Assembly: GCF_022919075.1 (NCBI RefSeq)
Contig: NZ_CP095078.1
Coordinates: 1,488,001 to 1,552,000 of the forward strand
Origin: Nocardioides sp. W7
GTDB lineage: Bacteria; Actinomycetota; Actinomycetes; Propionibacteriales; Nocardioidaceae
Reading direction: 5' to 3'
DNA: 64,000 bases
Shown: positions 54,969 to 64,000 of the stretch, one piece after another
How positions within the stretch are numbered: position 1 is the first letter of the stretch
Layout: each line of letters starts with the position of its first letter
Translations under genes and position numbers: made by a program
Notes under the pieces: model-generated
Databases searched by the model: none
Told to the model about the DNA's origin: nothing
The model's input: the letters and a program-made list of their open reading frames with translations, nothing else

Positions 54969-55859
54969 TCAGTGCCCCTTGGGCCGCCTGCGCAGGGCGA
55001 CGCCCGCGGCGACCGCGCCGGTGGCGGCGCCCGTCACCGCACCCACCAGCAGGCCGGCCCGGGCCGCCTTGCGGCCGGTGCGGTAGTCGCGCACCCGCCA
55101 GCCGTGCTCGCGGGCATGGGCGCGCAGCCGCGCGTCGGGATTGATGGCGCACGGGTCGCCGACCAGCGAGAGCATCGGCAGGTCGTTGTGGGAGTCGGAG
55201 TACGCCGAGCAGGCCGCGAGCTCGAGTCCCTCGCGGACGGCCAGCGCTCGCACCGCCTCGGCCTTGGCGGGGCCGTGCAGCATGTCGCCGACGAGCCGGC
55301 CGGTGTAGACGCCGCCGTCGTGCTCGGCGACGGTGCCCATCGCCCCGGTCAGCCCGAGCCGCCGCGCGATGATCTGGGCGATCTCGATCGGTGCCGCGGT
55401 CACCAGCCAGACCCGCTGCCCCTGGTCGAGGTGCATCTGGGCCAGCGCGCGGGTGCCGGGCCAGATCCGGTGGGCCATCGCCTCGTCGAAGATCTCCTCG
55501 CCCAGCTCCTCGAGCTCGGTGACGGTGTGGCCGGCGATGAACGACAGGGCGGAGTTGCGCGCGTCGGCGACGTGCTCAGGGTCCTCGACGCCGACGACCC
55601 GGAAGTACGCCTGCTTCCAGGCGGCCCCCGCGATCTCGCGGGTGGTGAAGAACTTCCGGCGGTGCAGCCCCCGGGCGAGGTGGAAGATGCTCGCGCCCTG
55701 CATGACGGTGTTGTCGACGTCGAAGAAGGCGGCCGAGGCGAGGTCGGCCGGCGTGTTCAGTGCGTTCTCGACCTCGGCGGCCGCTGCCGCGGCCTCGCCG
55801 GCCAGCGCGGACCGCTGTCGGAGGTCGGGGAGGCTGCGCCGTACGGCGGGCGGGGTCAC
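54969..55859 (-). CDS. HAD-IB family hydrolase (SerB1-like phosphatase)
   Basis: The 296-residue protein has the HAD motifs [11 protein letters not shown] (DxDxT, about residue 50), [10 protein letters not shown] (motif II Thr), and [12 protein letters not shown] (motif IV acidic pair). It is in the same group as mycobacterial SerB1 (Rv0505c) but the substrate is not certain to be phosphoserine. A C-terminal hydrophobic stretch ([22 protein letters not shown]) may anchor it. GTG 55859 is six bases after TACCCT (55871-55866), so it is probably leaderless. Confidence 0.88.
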   Translation of the reverse strand: MTPPAVRRSLPDLRQRSALAGEAAAAAAEVENALNTPADLASAAFFDVDNTVMQGASIFHLARGLHRRKFFTTREIAGAAWKQAYFRVVGVEDPEHVADARNSALSFIAGHTVTELEELGEEIFDEAMAHRIWPGTRALAQMHLDQGQRVWLVTAAPIEIAQIIARRLGLTGAMGTVAEHDGGVYTGRLVGDMLHGPAKAEAVRALAVREGLELAACSAYSDSHNDLPMLSLVGDPCAINPDARLRAHAREHGWRVRDYRTGRKAARAGLLVGAVTGAATGAVAAGVALRRRPKGH

Positions 55860-55935
55860 TCGGTCAGGGTAGAGCCCCGCCGGGCGTCTCGGAGAGACCG
55901 CCGCGTGGGCCCGCCGGGTATGGAAGTATCCGTCC

Positions 55936-57579
55936 ATGCCTGCCTCCGCCGAGGTTCCCGACGTCCGCGACGTGGCCGACCTGGTCGCCGCTGCCGCCGT
56001 GGAGAGCCCCGACAAGCTCGCGGTCGTCGAGGCCGGCGGCCGCAGCATGACCTGGGCCCAGCTCGACGACGAGGTGGGTCGGCTCGCGACCGGCCTGGGA
56101 GCCGCGGGGATCGTCGCCGGTCACCGGGTGATGCTGGTGCTGGGCAACCGGCTGGAGTTCGTCGCGACGTACCTCGCCGTCCTGCGCGCACAGGCGGTCG
56201 CCGTACCGGTGAACCCGCTCGCGACCCCGGGTGAGCTGGCCCGGATGCTCGCCGACTCCGGCGCCAAGGTGGTCCTGGCCGACGGTGACTCGGTGCGCAG
56301 CGTCCGAGCGGGCGTCGCGGAGCTCGCCCGGGCACTCGACGAGCACGCCCACGGACGCGAGCCCGGCATCGACCCCGAGCTGCTCACCCGCGCCGGCACC
56401 CCGCGGGTCGTGGTCGTCGGCAGCACGCTGCTGCCGGGGGAGCGCTCCTACGACCACCTGCGCGCGGACCGGGCCCGCTTCGTCCCGCCGCTCCAGGATC
56501 CGGAGAAGCTCGCCTGCCTCCTCTATACGAGCGGTACGTCGGGCCGGCCCCGCGCGGCGATGCTCACCCACCGGGCCCTGCTGGCCAATATCGAGCAGGT
56601 CGCCGTCGTGGAGCCGCCGATGATGCACGGGAACGACGTCGTCCTCGGGGTGCTCCCGCTCTTCCACGTCTACGGCCTCAACGCCGTGCTCGGCGGCGTG
56701 CTCCGGCACCGCGCCAAGCTGGTCCTGGTCGAGCGGTTCGACCCCCAGGGCACCCTCGACATCATCGACGACGAGGCCTGCAGCGTGATCCCGGTCGCGC
56801 CGCCCGTCTTCGCCTACTGGCGCGGTGAGGACCAGCTGGCCGAGCGCCTCGGCCCGGTCCGGCTCGTGCTGTCCGGCTCGGCGCCGCTCGCGCCGGAGCT
56901 GGTCGAGGAGTTCGTGGCGCGCACCGGCATCCCGGTGCACCAGGGCTACGGCCTGACCGAGGCCTCGCCCGTGGTCACCAGCACCCTGTGCAGCACCCGG
57001 CCCCCGGCGCTCAGCTCGGTGGGTGCGGCCCTGCCGGGCATCGGCCTGCGCCTCGTGGACGAGACCGGACGGGCGCCCGAGGGGGAGGACCCGGGCGAGA
57101 TCCAGGTACGCGGCGCCAACCTGTTCAGCGGCTACTGGCCCGACGGCGCGGACGGTCCCGACGCCGACGGCTGGTGGTCGACCGGCGACGTGGGGTTCCT
57201 CGACGCCGACGGCGACCTCACCCTGGTCGACCGGCTCAAGGAGATGGTCATCGTCTCCGGCTTCAACGTCTATCCCGTCGAGGTCGAGGAGGTGATCCGC
57301 GAGCTCGACCAGGTGACGGAGGTCGCGGTCATCGGCGTCGCCGACGAGGAGACCGGCGAGTCGGTCGTGGCGTACGTCGTGGCGCCCGGCGCCGACCCGG
57401 CCGCGATCGAGGTCGCCGTCCGGGACCACTGCGCGGTCCGGCTGGCCCGCTTCAAGCGGCCCCGGCGCATCGAGGTGGTCGACGAGCTCCCGCTCACGGT
57501 GACCGGCAAGGTGCAGAAGGGCCGGCTGCGCGGCATCGAGCGCCGCCGCGCCCTCGGCCTGCTGGAGGAGGCGCCGTGA
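55936..57579 (+). CDS. AMP-forming fatty acyl-CoA synthetase/ligase
   Basis: The 547-residue adenylating enzyme has [18 protein letters not shown] (P-loop A3), [10 protein letters not shown] (A5), [16 protein letters not shown] (A7), [14 protein letters not shown] (A8) and the A10 Lys in [14 protein letters not shown]. The substrate is probably a fatty or aromatic acid, not resolved here. ATG 55936 is six bases after AAGTAT (55924-55929). Its stop overlaps the glutaredoxin start as GTGA, and the two are coupled. Confidence 0.92.
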   Translation: MPASAEVPDVRDVADLVAAAAVESPDKLAVVEAGGRSMTWAQLDDEVGRLATGLGAAGIVAGHRVMLVLGNRLEFVATYLAVLRAQAVAVPVNPLATPGELARMLADSGAKVVLADGDSVRSVRAGVAELARALDEHAHGREPGIDPELLTRAGTPRVVVVGSTLLPGERSYDHLRADRARFVPPLQDPEKLACLLYTSGTSGRPRAAMLTHRALLANIEQVAVVEPPMMHGNDVVLGVLPLFHVYGLNAVLGGVLRHRAKLVLVERFDPQGTLDIIDDEACSVIPVAPPVFAYWRGEDQLAERLGPVRLVLSGSAPLAPELVEEFVARTGIPVHQGYGLTEASPVVTSTLCSTRPPALSSVGAALPGIGLRLVDETGRAPEGEDPGEIQVRGANLFSGYWPDGADGPDADGWWSTGDVGFLDADGDLTLVDRLKEMVIVSGFNVYPVEVEEVIRELDQVTEVAVIGVADEETGESVVAYVVAPGADPAAIEVAVRDHCAVRLARFKRPRRIEVVDELPLTVTGKVQKGRLRGIERRRALGLLEEAP

Positions 57580-57815
57580 CCGCCCGGGTCACCCTGTACG
57601 CCAAGCCCGGGTGCCACCTCTGCGACGACGCCCGCGTGGTGATCGAGCGGGTCTGCGCCGACCTCGGCGAGCAGTACGACGAGATCTCCATCCTCGACGA
57701 CCCCGCCCTGCTGGAGCGGTACGGCGAGGAGATCCCGGTGACCCTCGTCGACGGGCGCCAGCACGACTTCTGGCGGGTCGACGAGGCGCGGCTGCGGGCG
57801 GCGCTCGCGCGCTGA
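57576..57815 (+). CDS. Glutaredoxin-like thiol oxidoreductase
   Basis: The 79-residue thioredoxin-fold protein starts RVTLYAKPGCHLCDDARVVI, with the CHLC active site at residues 13-16, and has the cis-Pro in EEIPVTLVDG. It matches the DUF836/glutaredoxin-like group. GTG 57576 overlaps the ligase stop. The redox theme continues with Rex next door, and the same gene lies between the sigma factor and rex in Streptomyces as recalled. Confidence 0.9.
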   Translation: MTARVTLYAKPGCHLCDDARVVIERVCADLGEQYDEISILDDPALLERYGEEIPVTLVDGRQHDFWRVDEARLRAALAR

Positions 57816-57889
57816 GTCCGGCCGACCCCCTCTGGCCGTGGGACATGTCACATGTGCTAGGCCCGGGCCGCGGACGGCGGTTCCGCCGG

Positions 57890-57919
57890 TTTGTTCTCCC
57901 GTTCACAAACTCCTACAGT
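57890..57919 (+). promoter_or_regulatory. Rex operator and promoter of the rex-hem operon
   Basis: TTGTTCTCCCGTTCACAA (57891-57908) matches the Rex site TTGTGAAN4TTCACAA in 11 of 14 specified positions, with a perfect right half. TACAGT (57914-57919) is the -10 and TTGTTC (57891-57896) a -35 at 17 bases, so the operator lies across the promoter. The leader to rex is about 78 bases. Confidence 0.75.
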
Positions 57920-58003
57920 GAGCGAGCCGTCGGACGAATCCGGGCTGCGCAGGCCCCCATCCGCGGCAGCTACTTGCCCTCGTGGCATGGAGAGAAGCAG
58001 AAC

Positions 58004-58699
58004 GTGACCGCACGGACGCCCAGCGAGACCGCCCGGGACATTCCCGAGGCCACCGTCGCGCGGTTGCCGGTGTACCTCCGGGCCCTCACCTCCCTCCTGG
58101 AGGCCGGCACGTCGACCTGCTCGAGCGAGCTGCTCGCGACGTCGGCGGGGGTGAACAGCGCGATGCTGCGCAAGGATCTCTCCTACCTCGGCAGCTACGG
58201 CACCCGCGGGGTCGGGTACGACGTCGACTACCTGCGCTACCAGATCGCCCGCGAGATCGGGGTGACCCAGGACTGGCCGGTCGTGATCGTCGGGATCGGC
58301 AACCTCGGGCACGCGCTGGCCAACTACTCGGGCTTCCGCAGCCGCGGGTTCCGCACGGTGGCGCTGCTCGACGCCGACCTGACGCGGACCGGCGAGACGG
58401 TCGCGGGCATCGACGTACGCCCCTTCGACCACCTGGAGGGCATCGTCGCCGAGCACGGGGTCGCGATCGGCGTCATCGCGACGCCGGCAGTGGCCGCCCA
58501 GGCGGTGGCCGACCGGATGGTGGCGGCCGGGATCAGCAGCATCCTGAACTTCGCGGCGACCGTGCTCAGCGTCCCGGCGGGCGTCGACGTCCGCAAGGTC
58601 GACCTCTCCATCGAGCTGCAGATCCTCGCGTACCACGAGCAACGCAAGGGCCATGACCATGCAGCCCACGCGGCCCAGGTGCAGGAGGAGACAGCATGA
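58004..58699 (+). CDS. rex: Redox-sensing transcriptional repressor Rex
   Basis: Rex represses respiratory and haem genes when NADH/NAD+ is low and is released by NADH. The 231-residue protein has a winged-helix N-terminus (ATVARLPVYLRALTSLLEAG, NSAMLRKDLSYLGSYGTRGVGYDV) and a Rossmann domain (VVIVGIGNLGHALANYSGF). GTG 58004 follows GGAGAGAAG. A Rex operator lies across its own promoter, so autoregulation is expected, as in Streptomyces. The stop overlaps hemA as ATGA. Confidence 0.95.
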   Translation: MTARTPSETARDIPEATVARLPVYLRALTSLLEAGTSTCSSELLATSAGVNSAMLRKDLSYLGSYGTRGVGYDVDYLRYQIAREIGVTQDWPVVIVGIGNLGHALANYSGFRSRGFRTVALLDADLTRTGETVAGIDVRPFDHLEGIVAEHGVAIGVIATPAVAAQAVADRMVAAGISSILNFAATVLSVPAGVDVRKVDLSIELQILAYHEQRKGHDHAAHAAQVQEETA

Positions 58700-59988
58700 G
58701 CGTCCTCGTGGTGGGCATCTCCCACAACTCCGCCCCGGTCTCGCTCCTCGAGTCCGTCGCGCTCGGCCCCGACGGCGCGCCGAAGCTGATCCACGCCGTG
58801 GCCGCCTGCGAGCACGTCACCGAGGCGACCGTCATCTCGACCTGCAACCGGCTCGAGATCTACGCCGACGTGGACCGCTTCCACGGCTCCGTGGAGGAGC
58901 TCTCGCGGCTGCTCGTGGACCGGGCCGGCCGCTCGACCGAGACGCTGCTCCCGCACCTCTACGTGCACTACGACGACGGTGCGGTCTCGCACCTGTTCCA
59001 GGTGGCCGCCGGGCTCGACTCGATGGCGGTCGGCGAGGGCCAGATCCTGGGCCAGACGCGCGAGGCGCTGCGGCTGGGCCAGGAGCTCGGCACCGTTGGG
59101 CCGTCCCTCAACGTGCTGTTCCAGCAGGCGCTGCGGGTCGGCAAGCGCTCGCGGGCGGAGACCGACATCGACCGCGCCGCACCGTCGCTGGTGAGCGCGG
59201 CGCTGCAGCGCTCGGAGCTCGCCACCGGCGGGCTCGCCGGCAGCCGGGTGCTCGTCGTCGGCGCCGGCGCGATGGCCGGCCTGGCCACCGCGACCGTGTC
59301 GCGGCTCGGGGCCACGGAGATCGTGGTGGCCAACCGCAGCCGGGAGCGGGCCGACCGGCTCGCCCGGGAGTACGACGCCCGCTCCGCGCCCCTGTCCGAG
59401 CTGGAGCTCCAGCTCGGCGAGGCCGACCTGGTGCTGAGCTGCACCGGTTCCAGCGGGCTGCAGATCACCCGCGACATGGTGGCGCGCTCGCGCCCCGACG
59501 GCCGACCGGTCGTCCTGATCGACCTGGCCCTGCCCCACGACGTGGACACGGCCGTGACCGAGCTTCCGGGGGTCACCCTGATCGGCCTGGCCGAGCTCGC
59601 CGACGACCTGCACGCCTCCGACGCGGGGCGCGAGGTCGTCGAGGTGCGCCGCATCGTCGGCCAGGAGGTGTCCGCATTCCTCTCGGCCCGCCGCCAGGCG
59701 AGCGTCACGCCGACCGTGGTGGCGCTGCGCACGATGGCCACCGGCGTGGTCGACGCCGAGATGGACCGTCTGGTCGGCCGGCTGCCCGACCTCGACGACG
59801 CCACCCGTGCGGAGGTCCTGCACACCGTGCGCCGGGTCGCCGACAAGCTCCTCCACGAGCCGACGGTGCGGGTCAAGGAGCTGGCCAACGAGGCCGGTGC
59901 GGTCTCCTACGCCGCAGCCCTCGCCGAGCTGTTCGCGCTCGACCCCGAGGCCGTCGACGCGATGACCCGTCCGGAGGGACTCCGATGA
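58696..59988 (+). CDS. hemA: Glutamyl-tRNA reductase
   Basis: HemA reduces glutamyl-tRNA to glutamate-1-semialdehyde, the committed step of C5 tetrapyrrole synthesis. The 430-residue protein has the catalytic Cys in VISTCNRLEIYA (about 50), GEGQILGQTREA, and the NADPH motif VLVVGAGAMAGLATA. A C-terminal dimerisation helix (VRVKELANEAGA) ends it. It is coupled to rex and hemC by four-base overlaps, so haem output follows the redox state sensed by Rex. Confidence 0.97.
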   Translation: MSVLVVGISHNSAPVSLLESVALGPDGAPKLIHAVAACEHVTEATVISTCNRLEIYADVDRFHGSVEELSRLLVDRAGRSTETLLPHLYVHYDDGAVSHLFQVAAGLDSMAVGEGQILGQTREALRLGQELGTVGPSLNVLFQQALRVGKRSRAETDIDRAAPSLVSAALQRSELATGGLAGSRVLVVGAGAMAGLATATVSRLGATEIVVANRSRERADRLAREYDARSAPLSELELQLGEADLVLSCTGSSGLQITRDMVARSRPDGRPVVLIDLALPHDVDTAVTELPGVTLIGLAELADDLHASDAGREVVEVRRIVGQEVSAFLSARRQASVTPTVVALRTMATGVVDAEMDRLVGRLPDLDDATRAEVLHTVRRVADKLLHEPTVRVKELANEAGAVSYAAALAELFALDPEAVDAMTRPEGLR

Positions 59989-60962
59989 GCGCCGCGGCGG
60001 TCGTCCGGGTCGGCACCCGCGCCTCGCTGCTCGCCACCACCCAGGCCGGCACGGTGGCGGAGCTGATCCGCACCCGGCTGGGTCGCGAGGTCGAGCTGGT
60101 CGAGATCGTCACCGACGGCGACCGCAGCCAGGCGTCCGGGACGCCGCTGGCGCTGTCCGAAGGCGGAGCCGGCGGGGTCGGCGTCTTCGTCAACGCGCTC
60201 CGCGACGCCCTGCTGCGCGGCGAGATCGACGTCGCCGTCCACTCGCTGAAGGACCTGCCGACCTACCCCGCGGAGGGCATCGCGCTGGCCGCGATCCCCG
60301 GCCGCGAGGACCCGCGCGACGCCGTCGTCGCCCGCGACGGCCTGACGCTGGGCGAGCTCCCGGTGGGCTCGCGCATCGGCACCGGCTCGCCCCGGCGGGC
60401 CGCCCAGCTGCACGCCCTCGGCCTCGGTTTGGACGTCGTCGGAGTCCGTGGCAACGTCGACACCCGGATCGGCAAGGTCCGCTCGGGCGAGTACGACGCC
60501 GTCGTACTGGCCCGAGCCGGGCTGGCCCGGATCGGGCGGCTGGAGGAGGCGACGGAGGTGCTCGACCCGCTGCAGATGCTCCCGGCCCCCGGGCAGGGTG
60601 CGCTCGGGGTGGAGTGCCGCCGCGACGACGCCCTCGCCACCGAGCTGGCAGCCCTCGACGACCCGCACGCGCGGGCCGCCGTCGAGGCGGAACGAGCCGT
60701 CCTGGCCACCCTCGAGGGTGGCTGCTCGGCCCCGATCGGCGCCCTCGCAGAGGTCGCCGAGGGCGAGGACGGCGATGAGATCTGGGTGCGCGCGATCGCG
60801 CTCTCACCCGACGGGGGGCTCTCGGTGCGGTCGTCCGCGTCGGGCGACCCCGCCGACGCCGCAGGCGTCGGCAACCGGCTGGCGGCGGAGATGCTCGCCG
60901 ATGGTGCCGGAGAGCTGGACACACGACAGCACGACGAGTCAGAACAGGTGCGCAACGCATGA
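59985..60962 (+). CDS. hemC: Porphobilinogen deaminase (hydroxymethylbilane synthase)
   Basis: HemC polymerises four porphobilinogen units. The 325-residue protein has VRVGTRASLLATTQA, VHSLKDLPT, GTGSPRRAAQL, GNVDTRIGKV and the dipyrromethane-cofactor Cys in LEGGCSAPIGAL (about 245). The start ATG 59985 overlaps hemA, and the end overlaps hemD, each by four bases. Confidence 0.97.
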   Translation: MSAAAVVRVGTRASLLATTQAGTVAELIRTRLGREVELVEIVTDGDRSQASGTPLALSEGGAGGVGVFVNALRDALLRGEIDVAVHSLKDLPTYPAEGIALAAIPGREDPRDAVVARDGLTLGELPVGSRIGTGSPRRAAQLHALGLGLDVVGVRGNVDTRIGKVRSGEYDAVVLARAGLARIGRLEEATEVLDPLQMLPAPGQGALGVECRRDDALATELAALDDPHARAAVEAERAVLATLEGGCSAPIGALAEVAEGEDGDEIWVRAIALSPDGGLSVRSSASGDPADAAGVGNRLAAEMLADGAGELDTRQHDESEQVRNA

Positions 60963-62617
60963 CCCGAGGCAAGACGACCAACGCCACTCCGACCCGTGGG
61001 TGGGTGTCCTTCGTGGGCAGCGGTCCCGGTGACCCGGAGCTGCTCACCGTCCGCGCCGTGGGCCTGATCGAACAGGCTGAGGTGATCGTCACCGAGGCAC
61101 CCGAGCACGCCGCCCTGGTGCGCCACCTGCTCGGCCTCGCCGACCCGGCCGGCCTGCCGGAGGGCGAGCCGGTGCCCGGCCCCGAGCTGATCGACGGCGG
61201 CTTCGGCGAGGACGGCCAACCGCTCACCCACGCCGCCCGCGCCAAGGTCGTCGTCAAGCAGGCCAAGCGCGGTCTCCGCGTGGTCCGGCTGATGACCGGC
61301 GACCCGTTCGTCTACGCCTCGGGCCCCGAGGAGGCGCAGGCCTGCGCCAAGGCCGGCCTGGGCTTCGAGATCGTCCCCGGCATCTCCTCGGTCAGCGCGG
61401 TCCCGGCGTACGCCGGCATCCCGCTCACCACCAAGGACCACCGCGAGGTCGCCGTCGTGACCTGCGGCGAGAAGATCGACTGGAGCCAGTACGCCGACCG
61501 GCGCACCCTGGTGCTGCTGTCCGCGGTCGGCCAGATCGGCGAGGTCAGCAAGGCGCTGATCGCCGCCGGCCGCTCGGCGCGGACCCCGGTCGCGATGACC
61601 CGGGTCGGCACCACGACGACCCAGAGCACCGTCACCTCGACGCTGGAGCACATCGCCGCCGACGCCCGCGCGGCCCGGATGGCCCCCCCGGCGATCACCG
61701 TGATCGGCGACGTCGTCGACCTGCGCAACACGCTGTCCTGGTTCGAGACCAAGCCGCTGTTCGGCTGGCGGGTGCTGGTGCCGCGCACCAAGGACCAGGC
61801 CGGTCCGCTGGTGAACCGGCTCCGCGGCTACGGCGCCGTGCCCGACGAGGTGCCGACCATCTCCGTCGAGCCGCCGCGCAACCCGCAGCAGATGGACAAG
61901 GCCGTGCGCGGCCTGGTCGAGGGCCGCTACGAGTGGATCGCCTTCACCTCGGTCAACGCCGTGCGTGCGGTCCGCGAGAAGTTCGAGGAGTACGGCCTCG
62001 ACGCCCGCGCCTTCTCGGGCCTCAAGATCGCCGCGGTCGGCGATAAGACCGCCCAGTCGATCGCCGACTGGGGCCTGCGCGCCGACCTGGTGCCCTCGGG
62101 CGAGCAGTCCGCGGCCGGCCTGCTGGCCGACTGGCCCGAGTACGACGAGGTCCTGGACCCGATCAACCGGGTCTTCCTGCCGCGGGCCGACATCGCCACC
62201 GAGACGCTGGTGGCCGGCCTGATCGACCTCGGCTGGGAGTGCGACGACGTCACCGCCTACCGCACCGTCCGGGCCACGCCGCCGCCGGCGCCGACCCGCG
62301 ACGCGATCAAGACCGGCAAGTTCGACGCGGTCGTGTTCACCTCGTCCTCGACGGTGCGCAACCTGGTCGGCATCGCCGGCAAGCCGCACCCGTCGACGAT
62401 CATCGCGGTGATCGGTCCCGCCACCGCCAAGACCGCCGAGGAGCACGGCCTGCGGGTCGACGTGCTGGCCCCCAAGCCGGACGTCGACGAGCTGGTCGAC
62501 GCCCTCGCCGACTTCGGGGCCGCTCGCCGGGCCGCGATGGTGGAGGCCGGCCAGGAGGTCACCCGACCGTCCGAGCGCAAGCCGTCGGGCCGGCGGAAGA
62601 CCACCACCGCACGATGA
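60959..62617 (+). CDS. hemD: Fused uroporphyrinogen-III methyltransferase-like / uroporphyrinogen-III synthase
   Basis: The 552-residue protein joins an N-terminal SUMT/CobA-like domain ([48 protein letters not shown]) to a C-terminal HemD domain (from about 270, [46 protein letters not shown]). HemD closes the tetrapyrrole ring; SUMT would divert product toward sirohaem or cobalamin. The SUMT half lacks the usual D-x-LV after the first motif, so its activity is less sure. This fusion is normal for actinobacteria. Confidence 0.94.
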   Translation: MTRGKTTNATPTRGWVSFVGSGPGDPELLTVRAVGLIEQAEVIVTEAPEHAALVRHLLGLADPAGLPEGEPVPGPELIDGGFGEDGQPLTHAARAKVVVKQAKRGLRVVRLMTGDPFVYASGPEEAQACAKAGLGFEIVPGISSVSAVPAYAGIPLTTKDHREVAVVTCGEKIDWSQYADRRTLVLLSAVGQIGEVSKALIAAGRSARTPVAMTRVGTTTTQSTVTSTLEHIAADARAARMAPPAITVIGDVVDLRNTLSWFETKPLFGWRVLVPRTKDQAGPLVNRLRGYGAVPDEVPTISVEPPRNPQQMDKAVRGLVEGRYEWIAFTSVNAVRAVREKFEEYGLDARAFSGLKIAAVGDKTAQSIADWGLRADLVPSGEQSAAGLLADWPEYDEVLDPINRVFLPRADIATETLVAGLIDLGWECDDVTAYRTVRATPPPAPTRDAIKTGKFDAVVFTSSSTVRNLVGIAGKPHPSTIIAVIGPATAKTAEEHGLRVDVLAPKPDVDELVDALADFGAARRAAMVEAGQEVTRPSERKPSGRRKTTTAR

Positions 62618-63615
62618 GCAGCTCGTCGCAGCCGCCGGTGGCCGGACCTGTCGTCCGGCCCCGGCGGCTGCGCACCACCCCGGCGCTGCGCCGGATGGTC
62701 GCGGAGACCTCCCTCGAGGCGCGCCAGCTGGTGCTGCCGCTGTTCGTCCGCGAGGGCATCGACACCCCGGTCCCGATCTCCTCGATGCCGGGCGTCGTCC
62801 AGCACACCCGGTCGTCCCTGCTCGCCGCGGTCGCCGAGGCCGCCGAGCTGGGCCTGGGCGGGGTGATGCTCTTCGGCATCCCCGCCGAGAAGGACGCCGT
62901 CGGCTCCGGCGCGATCGACCCGGCCGGCATCCTCAACCTCGCGATCGCCGACGTGGTCGCCGAGGTGGGCGACGCGCTGACGGTGATGAGCGACCTGTGC
63001 CTCGACGAGTTCACCGACCACGGGCACTGCGGCGTACTCACCGCCGACGGCCGGGTCGACAACGACCGCACCCTCGAGGTGTACGCCGAGATGGCCCGCG
63101 TCCAGGCCCACGCGGGCGTCGACATGGTCGGACCCAGCGGCATGATGGACGGCCAGGTCTCGGTGATCCGGACCGCCCTCGACGGCGCCGGCCACACCGA
63201 CGTCTCGATCCTCGCCTACTCCGCGAAGTACGCCTCGGCCTTCTACGGCCCGTTCCGCGAGGCGGTCGACTCCTCGCTGCAGGGGGACCGCCGCACCTAC
63301 CAGCAGGACGGCGGCAACGCCGTCGAGGGGGTGCGCGAGGCCCTGCTCGACGTGGAGCAGGGCGCCGACCTGGTGATGGTGAAGCCGGCGCTCGCCTACC
63401 TCGACGTCGTTCGCCGGGTGCGCGACGCCGTCGACGTCCCGGTGGCGGCGTACAACATCTCCGGCGAGTACTCCATGCTCGAGGCCGCGGCGGCGCACGG
63501 TTGGATCGACCGCGAGCCGGCGATCCTCGAGACGCTCACCTCGATCCGGCGCGCGGGCGCCGACGTGGTGCTGACCTACTGGGCGGCCGAAGCCGCCCGG
63601 CTGCTCGCGCGCTGA
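62614..63615 (+). CDS. hemB: Delta-aminolevulinic acid dehydratase
   Basis: HemB condenses two aminolevulinate molecules to porphobilinogen. The 333-residue barrel has the two Schiff-base lysines in [12 protein letters not shown] (about 205) and [12 protein letters not shown] (about 255). [15 protein letters not shown] is a metal-binding loop with reduced cysteine content, and NISGEYSML follows. ATG 62614 overlaps hemD. Its stop is four bases from the stop of the convergent last gene. Confidence 0.97.
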   Translation: MSSSSQPPVAGPVVRPRRLRTTPALRRMVAETSLEARQLVLPLFVREGIDTPVPISSMPGVVQHTRSSLLAAVAEAAELGLGGVMLFGIPAEKDAVGSGAIDPAGILNLAIADVVAEVGDALTVMSDLCLDEFTDHGHCGVLTADGRVDNDRTLEVYAEMARVQAHAGVDMVGPSGMMDGQVSVIRTALDGAGHTDVSILAYSAKYASAFYGPFREAVDSSLQGDRRTYQQDGGNAVEGVREALLDVEQGADLVMVKPALAYLDVVRRVRDAVDVPVAAYNISGEYSMLEAAAAHGWIDREPAILETLTSIRRAGADVVLTYWAAEAARLLAR

Positions 63616-63619
63616 GCGC

Positions 63620-64000
63620 CTACCGGCCCATGTACTTGTCGACGCAGGCCTGAACTCGCGCCGGGTCGAGCAGGCCCAGCAGGTCGAGCTTGATCCCGAA
63701 GTCGAGCGCGCACTGGGCCAAGGCCTGGGTCTCGGTGAGGATCGCGTCCACCGGGGTCACGCCGGTCGCCGGCAACGTCGGGAGAACGACCGGCGGCAGC
63801 GTCGGCGGCTTCGTCGGCAGACCGCCGTTGCCGCCGGACCCACCGCCGGGACTCGGCGAGGTCGTGGGCGCGGTCGTCGGAGCGGCCGGCTTGGTGGGCG
63901 CGGGCTTGCCGCCACCGTCGCCTCCGGTGCCGCTGCCGGGCTTGGTCTCCTTGACGCCCCCCGAGCCCGGGCTCGGGGCCGGCGTCGACGGCGGGATGTA
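63620..64000 (-). CDS. C-terminal part of a Pro/Gly/Thr-rich, probably exported protein (partial)
   Basis: The frame enters from the right edge and stops at TAG 63622-63620, giving 126 residues. The first 75 or so are low-complexity (for example GGDGGGKPAPTKPAAPTTAP), typical of wall-spanning linkers. The end is a small folded segment with two cysteines, LAQCALDFGIKLDLLGLLD and VQACVDKYMGR. The start, and any signal peptide or membrane anchor, lies outside the window. Function unknown. Confidence 0.75.
   Translation of the reverse strand, partial: YIPPSTPAPSPGSGGVKETKPGSGTGGDGGGKPAPTKPAAPTTAPTTSPSPGGGSGGNGGLPTKPPTLPPVVLPTLPATGVTPVDAILTETQALAQCALDFGIKLDLLGLLDPARVQACVDKYMGR

Noticed and set aside
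57842..57857. ACATGTCACATGT as a possible CRP-type site before rex
   Set aside because: It does not fit TGTGA-N6-TCACA spacing and is upstream of the Rex-covered promoter; evidence is too thin.

Overview
This window is chromosomal DNA from a very GC-rich actinobacterium, most likely Nocardioidaceae (Nocardioides-like). The evidence is the strong third-position G/C bias, many GTG starts, leaderless promoters (TANNNT 6-8 bases before the start codon), a C5 haem operon under Rex, Lsr2, ClpC and DisA/RadA, and a ribitol-phosphate type wall-polymer locus. No organism name can be read from the sequence, and the genus is an inference. Almost every base is accounted for by about 60 genes. No prophage, CRISPR array, tRNA, rRNA or complete insertion sequence was seen.

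Region 1 (1-7.7 kb) holds the tilS end, hpt (followed by a duplicated hpt 3' end), ftsH, the folate operon folE-folP-folB-folK, a DUF3180 membrane protein, a coiled-coil membrane protein and a double-GNAT acetyltransferase. Region 2 (7.7-11.3 kb) is an osmoprotectant ABC transporter whose ATPase is divergent from its permeases with a four-base gap. Region 3 (11.4-20.8 kb) is a cell-wall glycopolymer island: a GT2 transferase, a TagF-like polymerase with a degenerate GT2 head, a fused cytidylyltransferase-reductase for CDP-ribitol, a sulfotransferase-like protein and a GT61-type transferase. Region 4 (21-35 kb) is DUF2520-panC-panD-nadB-nadC-coaX, lsr2, clpC, mutY, a membrane protein, disA and radA. 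From memory, the order of regions 1 and 4 matches the M. tuberculosis Rv3610c-Rv3585 neighbourhood, so regions 2 and 3 look like lineage-specific insertions.

Region 5 (35-44.4 kb) has a LacI regulator, a methyltransferase, a VOC protein, a cysteine-rich protein, a Ppx/GppA phosphatase, a TIM-barrel protein, a TetR-ABC export unit, proline dehydrogenase and proC. Region 6 (44.7-50 kb) has a DUF222/HNH gene, a TetR-membrane operon with two perfect operators, a trpS preceded by a Trp-Trp leader peptide and attenuator, and an AcuC-type deacetylase. Region 7 (50-57.8 kb) has a BldC-like protein, the 33-residue ribosomal protein bS22, a GalE-like SDR, an acyltransferase, a BldN-like sigma factor with a membrane partner and a coupled 45-codon gene between them, a HAD phosphatase, an acyl-CoA ligase and a glutaredoxin. 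Region 8 (57.9-63.6 kb) is rex-hemA-hemC-hemD-hemB. The window ends inside a Pro/Gly-rich exported protein. Regions 5-8 resemble Rv0495c-Rv0512 and the Streptomyces SCO3316-SCO3337 neighbourhood (recalled, not searched).

The most interesting items are regulatory: the trp attenuator, the overlapping leaderless divergent promoters, the paired TGAACGCGTTCA operators, the Rex operator, a dispersed CGCCGAGTC hairpin family at gene ends, and the possible small protein coupled between sigma factor and partner.
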